47,973 bases of DNA from positions 1 through 47,973 of the forward strand of contig NZ_JADNDZ010000110.1 of NCBI RefSeq assembly GCF_015552075.1. Direction: 5' to 3'. The translations under genes and the position numbers were made by a program. The DNA comes from Collinsella aerofaciens (GTDB taxonomy: Bacteria; Actinomycetota; Coriobacteriia; Coriobacteriales; Coriobacteriaceae). The notes beneath the pieces were generated by a model. It was not told where the DNA came from and did not search any database. It saw nothing but the letters and a program-made list of their open reading frames with translations. Positions 32,355 to 41,054 of the stretch are shown here, piece after piece (positions within the stretch are counted from its first letter, which is position 1; each line of letters opens with the position of its first letter).

Positions 32355-32684
32355 TTAGTCCGGCACCTTATCGGCGCCCTCATCCATCGTTTTGGGAGCC
32401 GAGGCGATCTCCGCGAGCCTCGTGAGCCCAGAGGCGATCTCCACCGCGTCCGCACCCAGCAGCCAATCGGCGGGCACACCGAACGTCCTCGAGAGGGCCT
32501 TGAGCGAGACAGCGGAGGGCAGCCTGACGCCCGTTAGCCAAAGGCCGATCGAGCGCGACGACTGACCGATCATGTCCGCAAGCTCATCCTGACCGACACC
32601 CGTCACCCTCATGAGGGCGGCCAGGCGCCTGCGAAAAAGCAGCAGGGACGGTTCGGTTGTGTACGGTCCGGGCGCGTTCTTCAT
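32355..32684 (-). CDS. XRE-family helix-turn-helix regulator
   Basis: 109 residues. After 20 residues comes a Cro/CI-type HTH: FRRRLAALMRVTGVGQDELADMIGQSSRSIGLWLTGVRLPSAVSLKALSRTFGVPADWLLG, with the recognition helix around SSRSIGLWL. A short acidic tail follows. It is the last gene of the long T4SS operon, 5 bp after the membrane protein gene, so it may feed back on the operon. It is the only DNA-binding regulator of this kind in the window and thus one candidate reader of the shared 20-bp site, though nothing proves that. Confidence 0.85.
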   Translation of the reverse strand: MKNAPGPYTTEPSLLLFRRRLAALMRVTGVGQDELADMIGQSSRSIGLWLTGVRLPSAVSLKALSRTFGVPADWLLGADAVEIASGLTRLAEIASAPKTMDEGADKVPD

Positions 32685-32689
32685 CTCGA

Positions 32690-33205
32690 TCAGTACGTCC
32701 CGACGTTGAATCCCTCGCCCTTGGTGTAATCAACTGTCACGGGGATCTCCGTCTCGTTGGGGAAATAAGCTCGGATGATCCAGTAGGGGATATCTGAGCC
32801 ATCGGGACCCATCCCCGTGTTGACGCCACTCGACTCGATAAGGGTCTTCTCGGGAGCGCCGTATTCAGAGGTCAGGGAAGTGAGGTACCTTGCGACCACG
32901 TCTTGGAAACCAGCCTGGGTCATCTCCTCAGGGAGGTTGTCGGGGACGGCCACGATCGACGGATCGACCTGAATCGTATCGCCCTGCCCATCCGCGGCGC
33001 CTTCCGATTCGTCATCCGTGCCAAAGCCATCGGTATCGACCGCACCGTCGGAGGCAGCCGAGGATTCCACTGCCGAGTTGTCATCTGTCCTGCCTGTGGG
33101 TGGAAAGAGTGCGAACGCGACGTTGATTGCGATGCAGACAATGATGATGCCCACGCAGGCGAGGATAATCCCCTTCGAGTCCAGCTTCTTTCCCTTTTTG
33201 TACAT
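32690..33205 (-). CDS. membrane-anchored protein of the T4SS operon
   Basis: 171 residues. Basic start MYKKGKKLDSKG, one membrane helix IILACVGIIIVCIAINVAFALFP (13-35), an acidic disordered linker (DDNSAVESSAASDGAVDTDGFGTDDESEG) and an exported domain of about 85 residues (LPEEMTQAGFQDVVARYLTSLTSEYGAPEKTL...YFPNETEIPVTVDYTKGEGFNVGTY). The layout resembles small accessory T4SS proteins of Gram-positive elements, which sit outside the membrane. Family not recognised. Confidence 0.65.
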   Translation of the reverse strand: MYKKGKKLDSKGIILACVGIIIVCIAINVAFALFPPTGRTDDNSAVESSAASDGAVDTDGFGTDDESEGAADGQGDTIQVDPSIVAVPDNLPEEMTQAGFQDVVARYLTSLTSEYGAPEKTLIESSGVNTGMGPDGSDIPYWIIRAYFPNETEIPVTVDYTKGEGFNVGTY

Positions 33206-33230
33206 GGTAGTCTTCCCTTTCCCTTGTCCG

Positions 33231-35057
33231 TTATTTGAGTTCGACCCCGCCTATCCAACCCCAGTAGACGCCTGAGCCCTTGCCGTAGAAGGCGATGAAC
33301 TCATCGAGCGTCTTGGTGGTAATCGCACCCTCGTTGCTCATGACCTTGCCGTCACCGACATAGATGCCGACATGGCCATAGAGAAGGCCCGGGCTGCCGG
33401 TGCCGGGGTGGCTCGCATCGCCGACGATCATGCCGACCTTGAGGTCCGCAGGATTGTTGCTGTGGCACCATGCCTTGACCATGTCGCAAGCGTTTCCACC
33501 GAAGGTGCCGACACCCGCCGCCTTGAATACGTTTGTCACCCACGCGGCGCACCAGTTCTGGCCAGGCGAGGGCGTGGACTTGCAGGCGTTGACGACGGCG
33601 AGCTGGCTTCCCGTGGCCCCCGCGAGACCCTGTCCCGAGCCGCCGAGGGTACCGGATGTGATTGCGTTGTAGAAGTACTGCGCGTTGGTGTATCGCGATT
33701 CCCAGCCTGAGGGCTTGCCTCCCACCATGGCGCAGCGCTCCCACCCCATGGCGTAGATCTTCGTCGCGGCCTCGAGATCGGTCGCATCCATGAAGGTCTG
33801 ATAGGTGTATTTACCGTCGGCACTGGAAAATGAGCCCCATTCGTCGTGGTCCGACCAGAACTCGAGCTGGACGTCGAGGTCGTACCAGTTCTTGCCTTTA
33901 TCCTTGGCGAATTGGGCCAGGCGAAGGCGGCGTCCTCCGTCCCATTGGCCTATACCGGTCGCCTTGTTATAGACAGAACCCCTCGCAATGATCTCGTCGT
34001 TTGTTTTCGGGCTCTTACCGTCCAGCCAATAGGCACGCGAGCCCATTGCCTGGTCCGCCATCGGGTAAATCTTATGATTTGAAGATCCAGCAGACTCGTG
34101 ACTGTAGTTGCCCATGATGGCGGCGGCGTGGATGTCGTCGCAACCGTGGTCCTTGAGGTACAGGTAGATGGCGAGCTCGTCGCCGTCCAGGCTGCCGCCG
34201 TTGCTCGCACCTCCCGCCTGTTGGCCGAACTGCACGAGCCCAAACGACGAGGCGAGAATCGCACCCATGAGCAGAAGGCCGCCGAGGGAGAGCAGTGAGG
34301 CGAACAGGGCGATCCTGTTCTTCCATTCCCTGAGGGAGAGAAGTTGCTTTCTGCCCTTACGGCCCTTGAATAGCTTTCGGGAGAGCTTGCCACCGACGGC
34401 GCGCCCCGCCTTCTTCCCAAGGGAGGCCTGCTTGAGGGCGGCCTTCCTCTTCCTGCGCAAAACCATCTTGCGATGGTCCTTGAGCTTTTTGACGGCGGCC
34501 GGATCCTTCTTGAATGAGCCCGGACGGCGCTTCATAAGGATGTCGAGCTCGACAGCATTAGCGCACTTGAGCGTCTTGGATGCGCTACCGGTAACCGGGG
34601 CGACGGGGACCGTTGCCACCTTTTTCGCAAGCGACGAGGATGCCAGGAGCTGGGCCGAGGGCGTTGCGCCCGACACAGCGGCCCCGCGTCGGGAAGACGA
34701 GGCCATGACGGAGGGGGAGAAACCCGATCCCTCCGATGTTTCTGTGCCGGGCGCATCGGCTTCGGATACCCCTGCCATGGATGATTTCGCGACCGACGCG
34801 AAGGTGCCGCCGTATGAGACGGCGCCCGCGGCGGCGGATGCCGCACGCGAGCGCGTCGATTTCTGGGCGCTGAGACGAGAGAAGTCCGAGGAGCCGGTGC
34901 GCGACCTGTTCGGGCGTGGTGAGGACCCTTCCCATGCGGAAGTGCGCCGCGACTCGGCTTCGAGCACGGCGGGCACGGTGCCCGTACGCCGGCTGACGGT
35001 GGTACGGGCATCCGCATGGGCAAGGTTTGAGCTATATCTCGTCGAGCGCGGTTTCAT
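33231..35057 (-). CDS. VirB1-like cell-wall hydrolase (lysozyme plus NlpC/P60 or CHAP)
   Basis: 608 residues. Long basic, low-complexity N-terminus (1-245), membrane helix RIALFASLLSLGGLLLMGAILASSFGLV (about 248-275), then a phage-tail-lysozyme-like domain (DELAIYLYLKDHGCDDIHAAAIMGNYSHESAG...GIGQWDGGRRLRLAQFA) and a C-terminal cysteine peptidase/amidase domain with Cys near 502 (PGQNWCAAWVTNVFKAAGVG) and His near 562 (YGHVGIYVGDGKV). It is the two-domain peptidoglycan hydrolase of Gram-positive conjugation machines, opening the wall for the T4SS channel. The start overlaps the end of the upstream ATPase gene by a few bases. Confidence 0.88.
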   Translation of the reverse strand: MKPRSTRYSSNLAHADARTTVSRRTGTVPAVLEAESRRTSAWEGSSPRPNRSRTGSSDFSRLSAQKSTRSRAASAAAGAVSYGGTFASVAKSSMAGVSEADAPGTETSEGSGFSPSVMASSSRRGAAVSGATPSAQLLASSSLAKKVATVPVAPVTGSASKTLKCANAVELDILMKRRPGSFKKDPAAVKKLKDHRKMVLRRKRKAALKQASLGKKAGRAVGGKLSRKLFKGRKGRKQLLSLREWKNRIALFASLLSLGGLLLMGAILASSFGLVQFGQQAGGASNGGSLDGDELAIYLYLKDHGCDDIHAAAIMGNYSHESAGSSNHKIYPMADQAMGSRAYWLDGKSPKTNDEIIARGSVYNKATGIGQWDGGRRLRLAQFAKDKGKNWYDLDVQLEFWSDHDEWGSFSSADGKYTYQTFMDATDLEAATKIYAMGWERCAMVGGKPSGWESRYTNAQYFYNAITSGTLGGSGQGLAGATGSQLAVVNACKSTPSPGQNWCAAWVTNVFKAAGVGTFGGNACDMVKAWCHSNNPADLKVGMIVGDASHPGTGSPGLLYGHVGIYVGDGKVMSNEGAITTKTLDEFIAFYGKGSGVYWGWIGGVELK

Positions 35058-35060
35058 CTA

Positions 35061-38000
35061 CTAGCCCACGAAACCGGAACCGTCGGCATATTCGTTGAGG
35101 CCCTCGGGGCTGATCTCGTCGGGGCTGGCGAACATGCCGCCAACGTCCTCACCGCTGTCATTTTGGTATTTCAGCAGAGTGGACATAGCATCGGAGACCG
35201 ATGCGCTGCCAAAACGCTGGTCTGCCGACTTCTGGGGGGCGACAGCCGCCTGGGAGGAAGCCTGGGCGCGATGACGCTGCGCGGCGCGCTGATTCAAAAA
35301 CATGCCATTCGGCTGTGTAAAGCTGGTCGCGGGGTCCTGCTGAACAGGGGAGGAAGGCACCGGCTGCTGAGGCGCCGGCTGCTGAGGGGCCTGCGTCTGG
35401 GCGCGCGGACGAGGCGCCGAATCCATCTGCTGCCGACGGGTGCCGTTTGACCAGGAGCCCGACTGCGCGTTGAGATCTTCCGCAGGCTGAGTCTGCTCGG
35501 GAGCGGGAGCGGACTGGGGCTTCACCTCGGCATCGAGACCGTTAGCGCGCTCCGACATGGCAACGAGCGCAGACAGCGTGTAGCCCACCTCGGAGCCGGA
35601 GAGGGCGACCGTGCCGTTCGAGAAGGCGATATCACCGGAGGGCTCGCTTCCAAGCGTGACCCCGACAGACGAAAGAGCCAGCGCGAAATCGTCGAAATGG
35701 GTGTCGCTCTCGCGGGTGAAGACCCGATCGATTGCTTTCAGGACGAGGTCCTTGAGCTCAGATTCGGCCTGCGCGCGCAGCTCCTCCTCGGTCGGGAGTC
35801 GACGGGTGTTGAAGCGCGAGAAGTCCGCGCCCTCCTGGAAGTCACGAATATCCATATCTTCCATCCTTTCCTTGTTGGCGGTAACCGTGTCTCGGTTGCC
35901 GCCTCCGTTAAAACCGAATTGCTCACTCGCCGGCCGCACATTGGGTCGAGGGCGCGCCGGGGGAGCCATATGTGCGGGCGATGGTACGTTGCGGCCGATC
36001 TCCTCACGCGTTGATCGCGGGGTCGATGACGGAGTGTCTTCCGGTTCGTCGAGCGCGGCGACGTCTGGGTTTGCCGCCGTCGACTTGACTGCACGGCGCT
36101 TGATATCGGCGGGACGGGTCGTGCAGATGTCGTAGAGCGTCGGGCAGATCTTCGAGTCAATCTGGAAGTCGAAATGCACCACGCGATTCTTGAACACGTA
36201 GAGACCCTCGCCGGGATGTGCGGTAGCCAAAACCTTCGTCTGGCTTTCGGAGAGATTGAACAGCTCTTGGAAGTCGGGGAGGAGGTCGCTTGTCTGCTGC
36301 AAGATCGTCACGAATGGCGAGTTCTGGAACATGTAGCGCGTCTCCTCGCTGTTGAGGACGCGCGAGAGGTTCTGCGTGATGGCGTTGATGTAGAAGTCCC
36401 ACTTGCCGCCACGGGTGAAGAAGCGGTCGATCTGGCTGCGGGCGTAAGGGCTGTCGAGCAGGAGCTGGAACTCGTCGATGACGAGCCAGGTTCTCCTACC
36501 GGCACGGCGGTTCGCCGAGACGCGGACCCAGATGTGATCGAGGATGATGAGCAGCGCCAGCGGTTTGAGCTCGCTGGATAGCTCGTGCAGGTCGAAGCAC
36601 ACGAGATTCGACTGGAGGTTCACGTTCGTCGGATGGTTGAACAGCGACAGCGTGCCCGTGACGTAGCGGCGAATGAGCTTTGCCAGGTCGCGGGCGTCGC
36701 GCATATCGGAGCCCTGCTCGGACATCAGGAAGTCATAGATGTCCTGGAGTGTCGGCAGGTTCTCGGGACGCGGGTCGTCAAGATACCGGTTGTAGGCGTA
36801 TGCGGCGGCGGCGTCGAGGACGTTAGCCTGGGCATCGTTGACGCTGCTGGCCATCATGCGAACGAGCGATTGGATGAAGGACACCTTCGCGGGCACGGGG
36901 GAGGACTTCGTCTCCGGATCGTCCGAGCCGTAGGCAAGGGAGATGTCGAGAGGGTTGATGAAGTCGCCCGAGTTCTCGGCGATGCGGATGACCTGACCGC
37001 CCAGATACTCAGTGGGCGTGACATACTCGCCCTCGGGGTCGATCGTGATCACGTCGTCGTCCGGATGCTTCAGGTGCACGGGGATGATACGCGTGATCTT
37101 GGAATTGAACGACTTGCCGGATCGGGGCTGCGCCAGCGTGAAGCTGTTCGTGTGCTCATGGGACACGGGGTCATAGACGATAAACGAGCGGGTCTCGGCG
37201 TTGAGGCCCATGATGTTACCGCCTGGATCGTTCATCTCGGCGGCAACGAACATCAGCATGTGTGACAGGGGGTCCGTGGTCAGCGTTCGCTCATACGGAA
37301 TGTAGGGGGCGCCGATCGGCAGGGCGGTCGAGAAGGACTCCTCGCGAAGGGCCCGCCATGAATCGGGATAGGGCTTCCTGTGAGTCGAGAACACCTTCTC
37401 CACCTCGCGGCAGGCCTCCTCGAGTTCAGTCTCCGTACGCCCCTGGACGGTCACGACGGTCGTGACGCCAAAGGCGTGCATCTCCGCGCTCTCAAGGTCA
37501 TCTCGGAACGCCTCGGCGTCCTCCTGGGCTTCGCGCATCGCGGGCGGCATGTTGTTCTGGTCGACGAAGTAGCCGACCTCGGGACGGCTCGTGTTGAACT
37601 GGTAGGTGTTATTCTCCTCGGTGATCTCGTGCAGGTGGTTCTCGGCGGCCGAGATCGCGGCAGAGAACTCCCAGGGACGGATGTGCCACGCGACGGTGAG
37701 GTCGTAGGGCAGTCCCGTCAGGTCCGAGATAAAGGAGTCCTTCATGGTCTTGCCGTAACCGTCGAGGGTTACGTCGTAGGTCTTAACCCAGCGACGGCCG
37801 ACGATCATGCGGGGGTCGCCGCGGTAGCCGTCTGCGGTGAGGACGGAGGAGGGCGCCACGAGCTCGCGGGTCGTGAGGCCCACAGTCCCGGATAGGCGCT
37901 CGAAGTTCGCCGTGCCCGGAGTGTCATCCTGGCGCGTCATGGTCTGAATGATGTCGAGGCGCTGCTGGCCGTCGAGGACATGCGCATCGGACCCGAGGTC

Positions 38001-38720
38001 GCGCATGAAGCGCAGGAAGGAATCCGCCTCCTGGGACAGCCGGGGCACCGCACGCTCCAGCGTGTCAGCGGACACGGCAATCGTGATGATGCGGTCGCGG
38101 CGCACCGAGCGGGAGGACTTGGCAAGCATGGAGCGGGTCCATGCATTGTACTCGCGGCGCAGGACGTTACCGCGCTCATCGCCGGGAACCTCACGGAAGA
38201 GCAGGTCGGATGCGAACTCCTCCGGGCTCACGCGCTTGTTCATGATGAAGATGCCGAGGCGAACCGTATGGTCGAGCGAATCGAGGTATCCCGCCCACGC
38301 CTCGCGCACGAGATACTGGTCCTCGGGTCGCGCTCCCTGGTAGTTGACGTCATCGACGCGAAGGGCGATGGAGTAGGTCTCGCTGTCGATGCGCATGACG
38401 CCGTCAACCGTGAGCAGCTCGTAGGGGACGAGTTTCGTGGTCGACCACTTAGGCTGGACGAGCTTCACATCGGTCGAGAGCGCAGTGTTTACACCGAGCT
38501 CGGCCTGTTCCTCGTCTGTCGCCCAGGAAGAGCCGAGGGGGATGGATGGCACGTCGGTGCCGTAATTCACGACATACTTGTCACGTTTCTTCTTCAGTTT
38601 TTTCAGGCGTTTGTCCATCTGGCGCACGCCCTTCTGCCAACCGGCCTCGAGGGCGCTCGCGCGGCGCTCCTCGGCCTCGGCAATCTCTCGGTCGAGATCG
38701 TCAATAGTCAGTTTGCTCAT
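35061..38720 (-). CDS. virB4: VirB4-like conjugation ATPase
   Basis: 1,219 residues, longer than usual because of a Gln/Pro-rich tail. Coiled-coil start (LTIDDLDREIAEAEERRASALEAG), VirB4 N-domain, Walker A AQPRSGKSFNSK (about 530) with ITIDPEGEYV after it, Walker B RTWLVIDEFQLLL (about 747) and the motif GGKWDFYINAITQNLSRVL. After about 880 follows a disordered region (PQQPAPQQPVPSSPVQQDPATSF) that may contact partners. It is the energising ATPase of the T4SS. Its end overlaps the start region of the hydrolase gene, and its start overlaps the prgI stop (ATGA). Confidence 0.92.
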   Translation of the reverse strand: MSKLTIDDLDREIAEAEERRASALEAGWQKGVRQMDKRLKKLKKKRDKYVVNYGTDVPSIPLGSSWATDEEQAELGVNTALSTDVKLVQPKWSTTKLVPYELLTVDGVMRIDSETYSIALRVDDVNYQGARPEDQYLVREAWAGYLDSLDHTVRLGIFIMNKRVSPEEFASDLLFREVPGDERGNVLRREYNAWTRSMLAKSSRSVRRDRIITIAVSADTLERAVPRLSQEADSFLRFMRDLGSDAHVLDGQQRLDIIQTMTRQDDTPGTANFERLSGTVGLTTRELVAPSSVLTADGYRGDPRMIVGRRWVKTYDVTLDGYGKTMKDSFISDLTGLPYDLTVAWHIRPWEFSAAISAAENHLHEITEENNTYQFNTSRPEVGYFVDQNNMPPAMREAQEDAEAFRDDLESAEMHAFGVTTVVTVQGRTETELEEACREVEKVFSTHRKPYPDSWRALREESFSTALPIGAPYIPYERTLTTDPLSHMLMFVAAEMNDPGGNIMGLNAETRSFIVYDPVSHEHTNSFTLAQPRSGKSFNSKITRIIPVHLKHPDDDVITIDPEGEYVTPTEYLGGQVIRIAENSGDFINPLDISLAYGSDDPETKSSPVPAKVSFIQSLVRMMASSVNDAQANVLDAAAAYAYNRYLDDPRPENLPTLQDIYDFLMSEQGSDMRDARDLAKLIRRYVTGTLSLFNHPTNVNLQSNLVCFDLHELSSELKPLALLIILDHIWVRVSANRRAGRRTWLVIDEFQLLLDSPYARSQIDRFFTRGGKWDFYINAITQNLSRVLNSEETRYMFQNSPFVTILQQTSDLLPDFQELFNLSESQTKVLATAHPGEGLYVFKNRVVHFDFQIDSKICPTLYDICTTRPADIKRRAVKSTAANPDVAALDEPEDTPSSTPRSTREEIGRNVPSPAHMAPPARPRPNVRPASEQFGFNGGGNRDTVTANKERMEDMDIRDFQEGADFSRFNTRRLPTEEELRAQAESELKDLVLKAIDRVFTRESDTHFDDFALALSSVGVTLGSEPSGDIAFSNGTVALSGSEVGYTLSALVAMSERANGLDAEVKPQSAPAPEQTQPAEDLNAQSGSWSNGTRRQQMDSAPRPRAQTQAPQQPAPQQPVPSSPVQQDPATSFTQPNGMFLNQRAAQRHRAQASSQAAVAPQKSADQRFGSASVSDAMSTLLKYQNDSGEDVGGMFASPDEISPEGLNEYADGSGFVG

Positions 38721-39187
38721 CTAGGATTTCTCCCATCGTTTCTCACGGAGGCCTCAGCCATCGCCTGGGCGATTCCCGCCGGCACGGCCTCCTGCTCAAA
38801 CTTCCTCGCCTTCCTTGCTGCCTTTTCGCGGCGTTTCTGCTCGCGCACCTCTGCCTTCGTCTTCTTCGGAACGGCCACCTCGAAAGTCGGGACAGCGAGC
38901 GTGAGCTGATCGGGCTCCGTCCTGTCCTTCAGCATGAGCGGCAGCCATTTCTCAGATTTCAGGCCGTGGTGCGAATGGAGGCCGATGACGCCGATGGCAA
39001 CGCACACCGGGATCGCCATGTAGGTGACAATATCGAGGCTCCAGCCCCATGCGTAGACGCCGTATATTCCGACGGTCACGACGGCAACGGCGGCAAGTGC
39101 CGCTATGGCCGAGCGCTTGGAAAAACGACCAAAGATGTTTCTCGCGACATAGTTGTTGATATCGTCGCGCACGAATGTCTCTGCCAT
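38717..39187 (-). CDS. prgI: PrgI-family (VirB3-like) T4SS protein
   Basis: 156 residues from ATG at 39187, chosen because AGGAAAGG precedes it. MAETFVRDDINNYVARNIFGRFSKRSAIAALAAVAVVTVGIYGVYAWGWSLDIVTYMAIPVCVAIGVIGL gives two adjacent membrane helices near the N-terminus, the PrgI/VirB3 hallmark, followed by a cytoplasmic tail rich in Lys/Arg/Glu (KKTKAEVREQKRREKAARKARKFEQEAV). It anchors the VirB4 ATPase at the membrane. The usual order VirB6-PrgI-VirB4 is kept. Confidence 0.85.
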   Translation of the reverse strand: MAETFVRDDINNYVARNIFGRFSKRSAIAALAAVAVVTVGIYGVYAWGWSLDIVTYMAIPVCVAIGVIGLHSHHGLKSEKWLPLMLKDRTEPDQLTLAVPTFEVAVPKKTKAEVREQKRREKAARKARKFEQEAVPAGIAQAMAEASVRNDGRNPR

Positions 39188-39200
39188 TTCACTACCTTTC

Positions 39201-40790
39201 CTAGACGAGGCCGAACAGACTGTTGGCAACGACCTTTGACTTGTTCACGATTTCAGTAATGCAAAGGACGGAGCACATCGACGGGATGAGCGCGGCCGCG
39301 GCGCCCCCGAAACCATTCAGGGTGCTTGTATCAGACGTGATAGGGGCTATGAGTTCGGTTGCGACCGTATTGATAAGTGGGATCATGCCAATCGCGATGA
39401 CAATCATCACCGCCTGGAAACAGACCGCGGCGAAACGCTTGAGATAGCCGACGCCCATGGGTCTTGATTTGTCGTCAGCAAAGAACGCTAGGCAAAGGGG
39501 GCTTGCGGCGGCCCTTAAATATATTTCGCCGACACGCACGAAGATTGTTGTCAGCACGGTGAATAGGCAGGCGACGCAGGCGACAAGGGAAACGATGGCA
39601 AGGATGAGAAGAATAAACGAGGTACCGGCCTGTGCGTAAGTCAGGGCGTCGAATGAGCTGGTTACCTGTTCCTTTATTCCAATGGAGTTGGTCGTGTCGA
39701 TTCCCATGGATGCAAGCGTGTTGTTTACGACCCCGACAAGGTGTTGGGCGAGAACGTATACGGCCGCACAGATGTCCATCGCATGGACGATGAGGGTGTA
39801 GCTCACTGCGAACATCATGACGACGAATGCGAGGCTTGCCATGATGTCGACGCCTGCCATCTTGCGACGGACATCCAGCTGGTGCATGAGGGCGACACCG
39901 AACGTCAGGCCGAGAAACGCCATGGCATAGGGCTGGAAAGCGCCTTTCGATAGCTTTGATGCCATGGTGTAGAACTGGCCGAAAGGACCATTGGTAAAGT
40001 CGGATGTGAATGCAGTGCTCGCCGTAGAGGACACTAGCGAAATGCACCATTCGGCAAGGCTCGTGGCGCTTTCCGCAAGCCCACGGCAGAAAGTCCATGC
40101 CAGGTTTTCGGCAGCATATTTAAAGAACTTAAAATCTAGGGCAAAATCCGGGGTCTTCTTGCTGATAAGTTGGTTGTCCAGATCCTCTGGATCTTTTGAC
40201 TCAGAACCCTGCGATTCATGCGGCTTATGGTTGTCGTTGGGACTTGTGCTCGTCGAAGCAGACGCGCCCTTTTCCCAACCATCAGGAGCCCAGGACGGTT
40301 CGAAGTTTTTCTTAAGGTCCTCGCCCTGCAGGCTACCGTTATACTTCTTCATTTTGCTGTGGGATTTATCGACAACTTTGCCGTTTTTATCGTAGTAGAC
40401 AGGACCCTCGACGGTACTTCCGTCTTTGGTGGTCGTTATGGTGTAGCCAATCTTGTAGGCCTTAATGCCGCCATGCTCGAAGGAAACATACTTGTCCTTA
40501 TCGATGTCACTCCACCTGATTGTAATTTGCGTGCGCTCGGGGTTCATGTTGTCAACACCAAGGTTGACATTCCACTGACCCTTTTGAGCGGCATAGGCAA
40601 TCGTCGCAATGGCGCATGCCACAACGAGCATCAAGACGCTGACGGTAGCAAAACGTAAGACACGATCGCCAAACGAAGTCGGCCTTTCATCGTATTCAAA
40701 TTCGTCATACGGGTCTGTTGGCCCGGGCGACGCAGCACCACCGATAGGGGAGCCGGCCGCGAAGGCGAGCAGCCTCTCTCGGATCTCCAT
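39201..40790 (-). CDS. VirB6/TrbL-like polytopic channel protein
   Basis: 529 residues; ATG at 40790 overlaps the stop of the upstream gene (TAATG), so the longer frame to 40877 is not used. An N-terminal membrane helix (FATVSVLMLVVACAIATIAYA) and an exported domain of about 150 residues come first, then a block of five to six helices (FAFLGLT-type segments: AMAFLGLTFGVALMH, IMASLAFVVMMFAVSYTLIVHAM, SFILLILAIVSLVACVACLFTVL, FQAVMIVIAIGMIPLI) with GEIYLRAAASPLCLAF, typical of VirB6-like subunits in Gram-positive elements. It forms part of the inner-membrane channel. Confidence 0.85.
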   Translation of the reverse strand: MEIRERLLAFAAGSPIGGAASPGPTDPYDEFEYDERPTSFGDRVLRFATVSVLMLVVACAIATIAYAAQKGQWNVNLGVDNMNPERTQITIRWSDIDKDKYVSFEHGGIKAYKIGYTITTTKDGSTVEGPVYYDKNGKVVDKSHSKMKKYNGSLQGEDLKKNFEPSWAPDGWEKGASASTSTSPNDNHKPHESQGSESKDPEDLDNQLISKKTPDFALDFKFFKYAAENLAWTFCRGLAESATSLAEWCISLVSSTASTAFTSDFTNGPFGQFYTMASKLSKGAFQPYAMAFLGLTFGVALMHQLDVRRKMAGVDIMASLAFVVMMFAVSYTLIVHAMDICAAVYVLAQHLVGVVNNTLASMGIDTTNSIGIKEQVTSSFDALTYAQAGTSFILLILAIVSLVACVACLFTVLTTIFVRVGEIYLRAAASPLCLAFFADDKSRPMGVGYLKRFAAVCFQAVMIVIAIGMIPLINTVATELIAPITSDTSTLNGFGGAAAALIPSMCSVLCITEIVNKSKVVANSLFGLV

Positions 40791-41008
40791 TATCCTAGGA
40801 TGCCGTTGAACAGCTGGGAGATGATATGGGAGAAGCCGCAGCCGGCGATAAAGACGCCAGCGAGAACCTGCCACCACTCGGTACCGTGGCCGGGGCGTCC
40901 CTTAGTCTTCTCCTCGAGCAGATTGTAGACACCCCACAAGGCAAACAGAGAGCCGCCAGCGATCATGACGTTCTCGAATTTGGTAACGAGATCAGCAAGC
41001 TGTTCCAT
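40790..41008 (-). CDS. Maff2-like small membrane protein of the T4SS
   Basis: 72 residues, ATG at 41008 with AAGGGAAGGAA upstream. Two hydrophobic helices (VMIAGGSLFALWGVYNLL and WQVLAGVFIAGCGFSHIISQLF) joined by a short polar loop (EEKTKGRPGHGTEWW). Proteins of this size and layout (Maff2, VirB2-like) stand between the coupling protein and the VirB6-like gene in many Gram-positive conjugative elements, as here. Confidence 0.78.
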   Translation of the reverse strand: MEQLADLVTKFENVMIAGGSLFALWGVYNLLEEKTKGRPGHGTEWWQVLAGVFIAGCGFSHIISQLFNGILG

Positions 41009-41054
41009 TGAAATTTCCTTCCCTTAAGGATAGTTGATACCTATTCACGCGCCC

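Noticed and set aside
34168-35064. 298-codon plus-strand ORF opposite the cell-wall hydrolase
   Set aside because: It has no recognisable domain and lies fully antisense to the well-supported low-complexity N-terminus of the minus-strand hydrolase.
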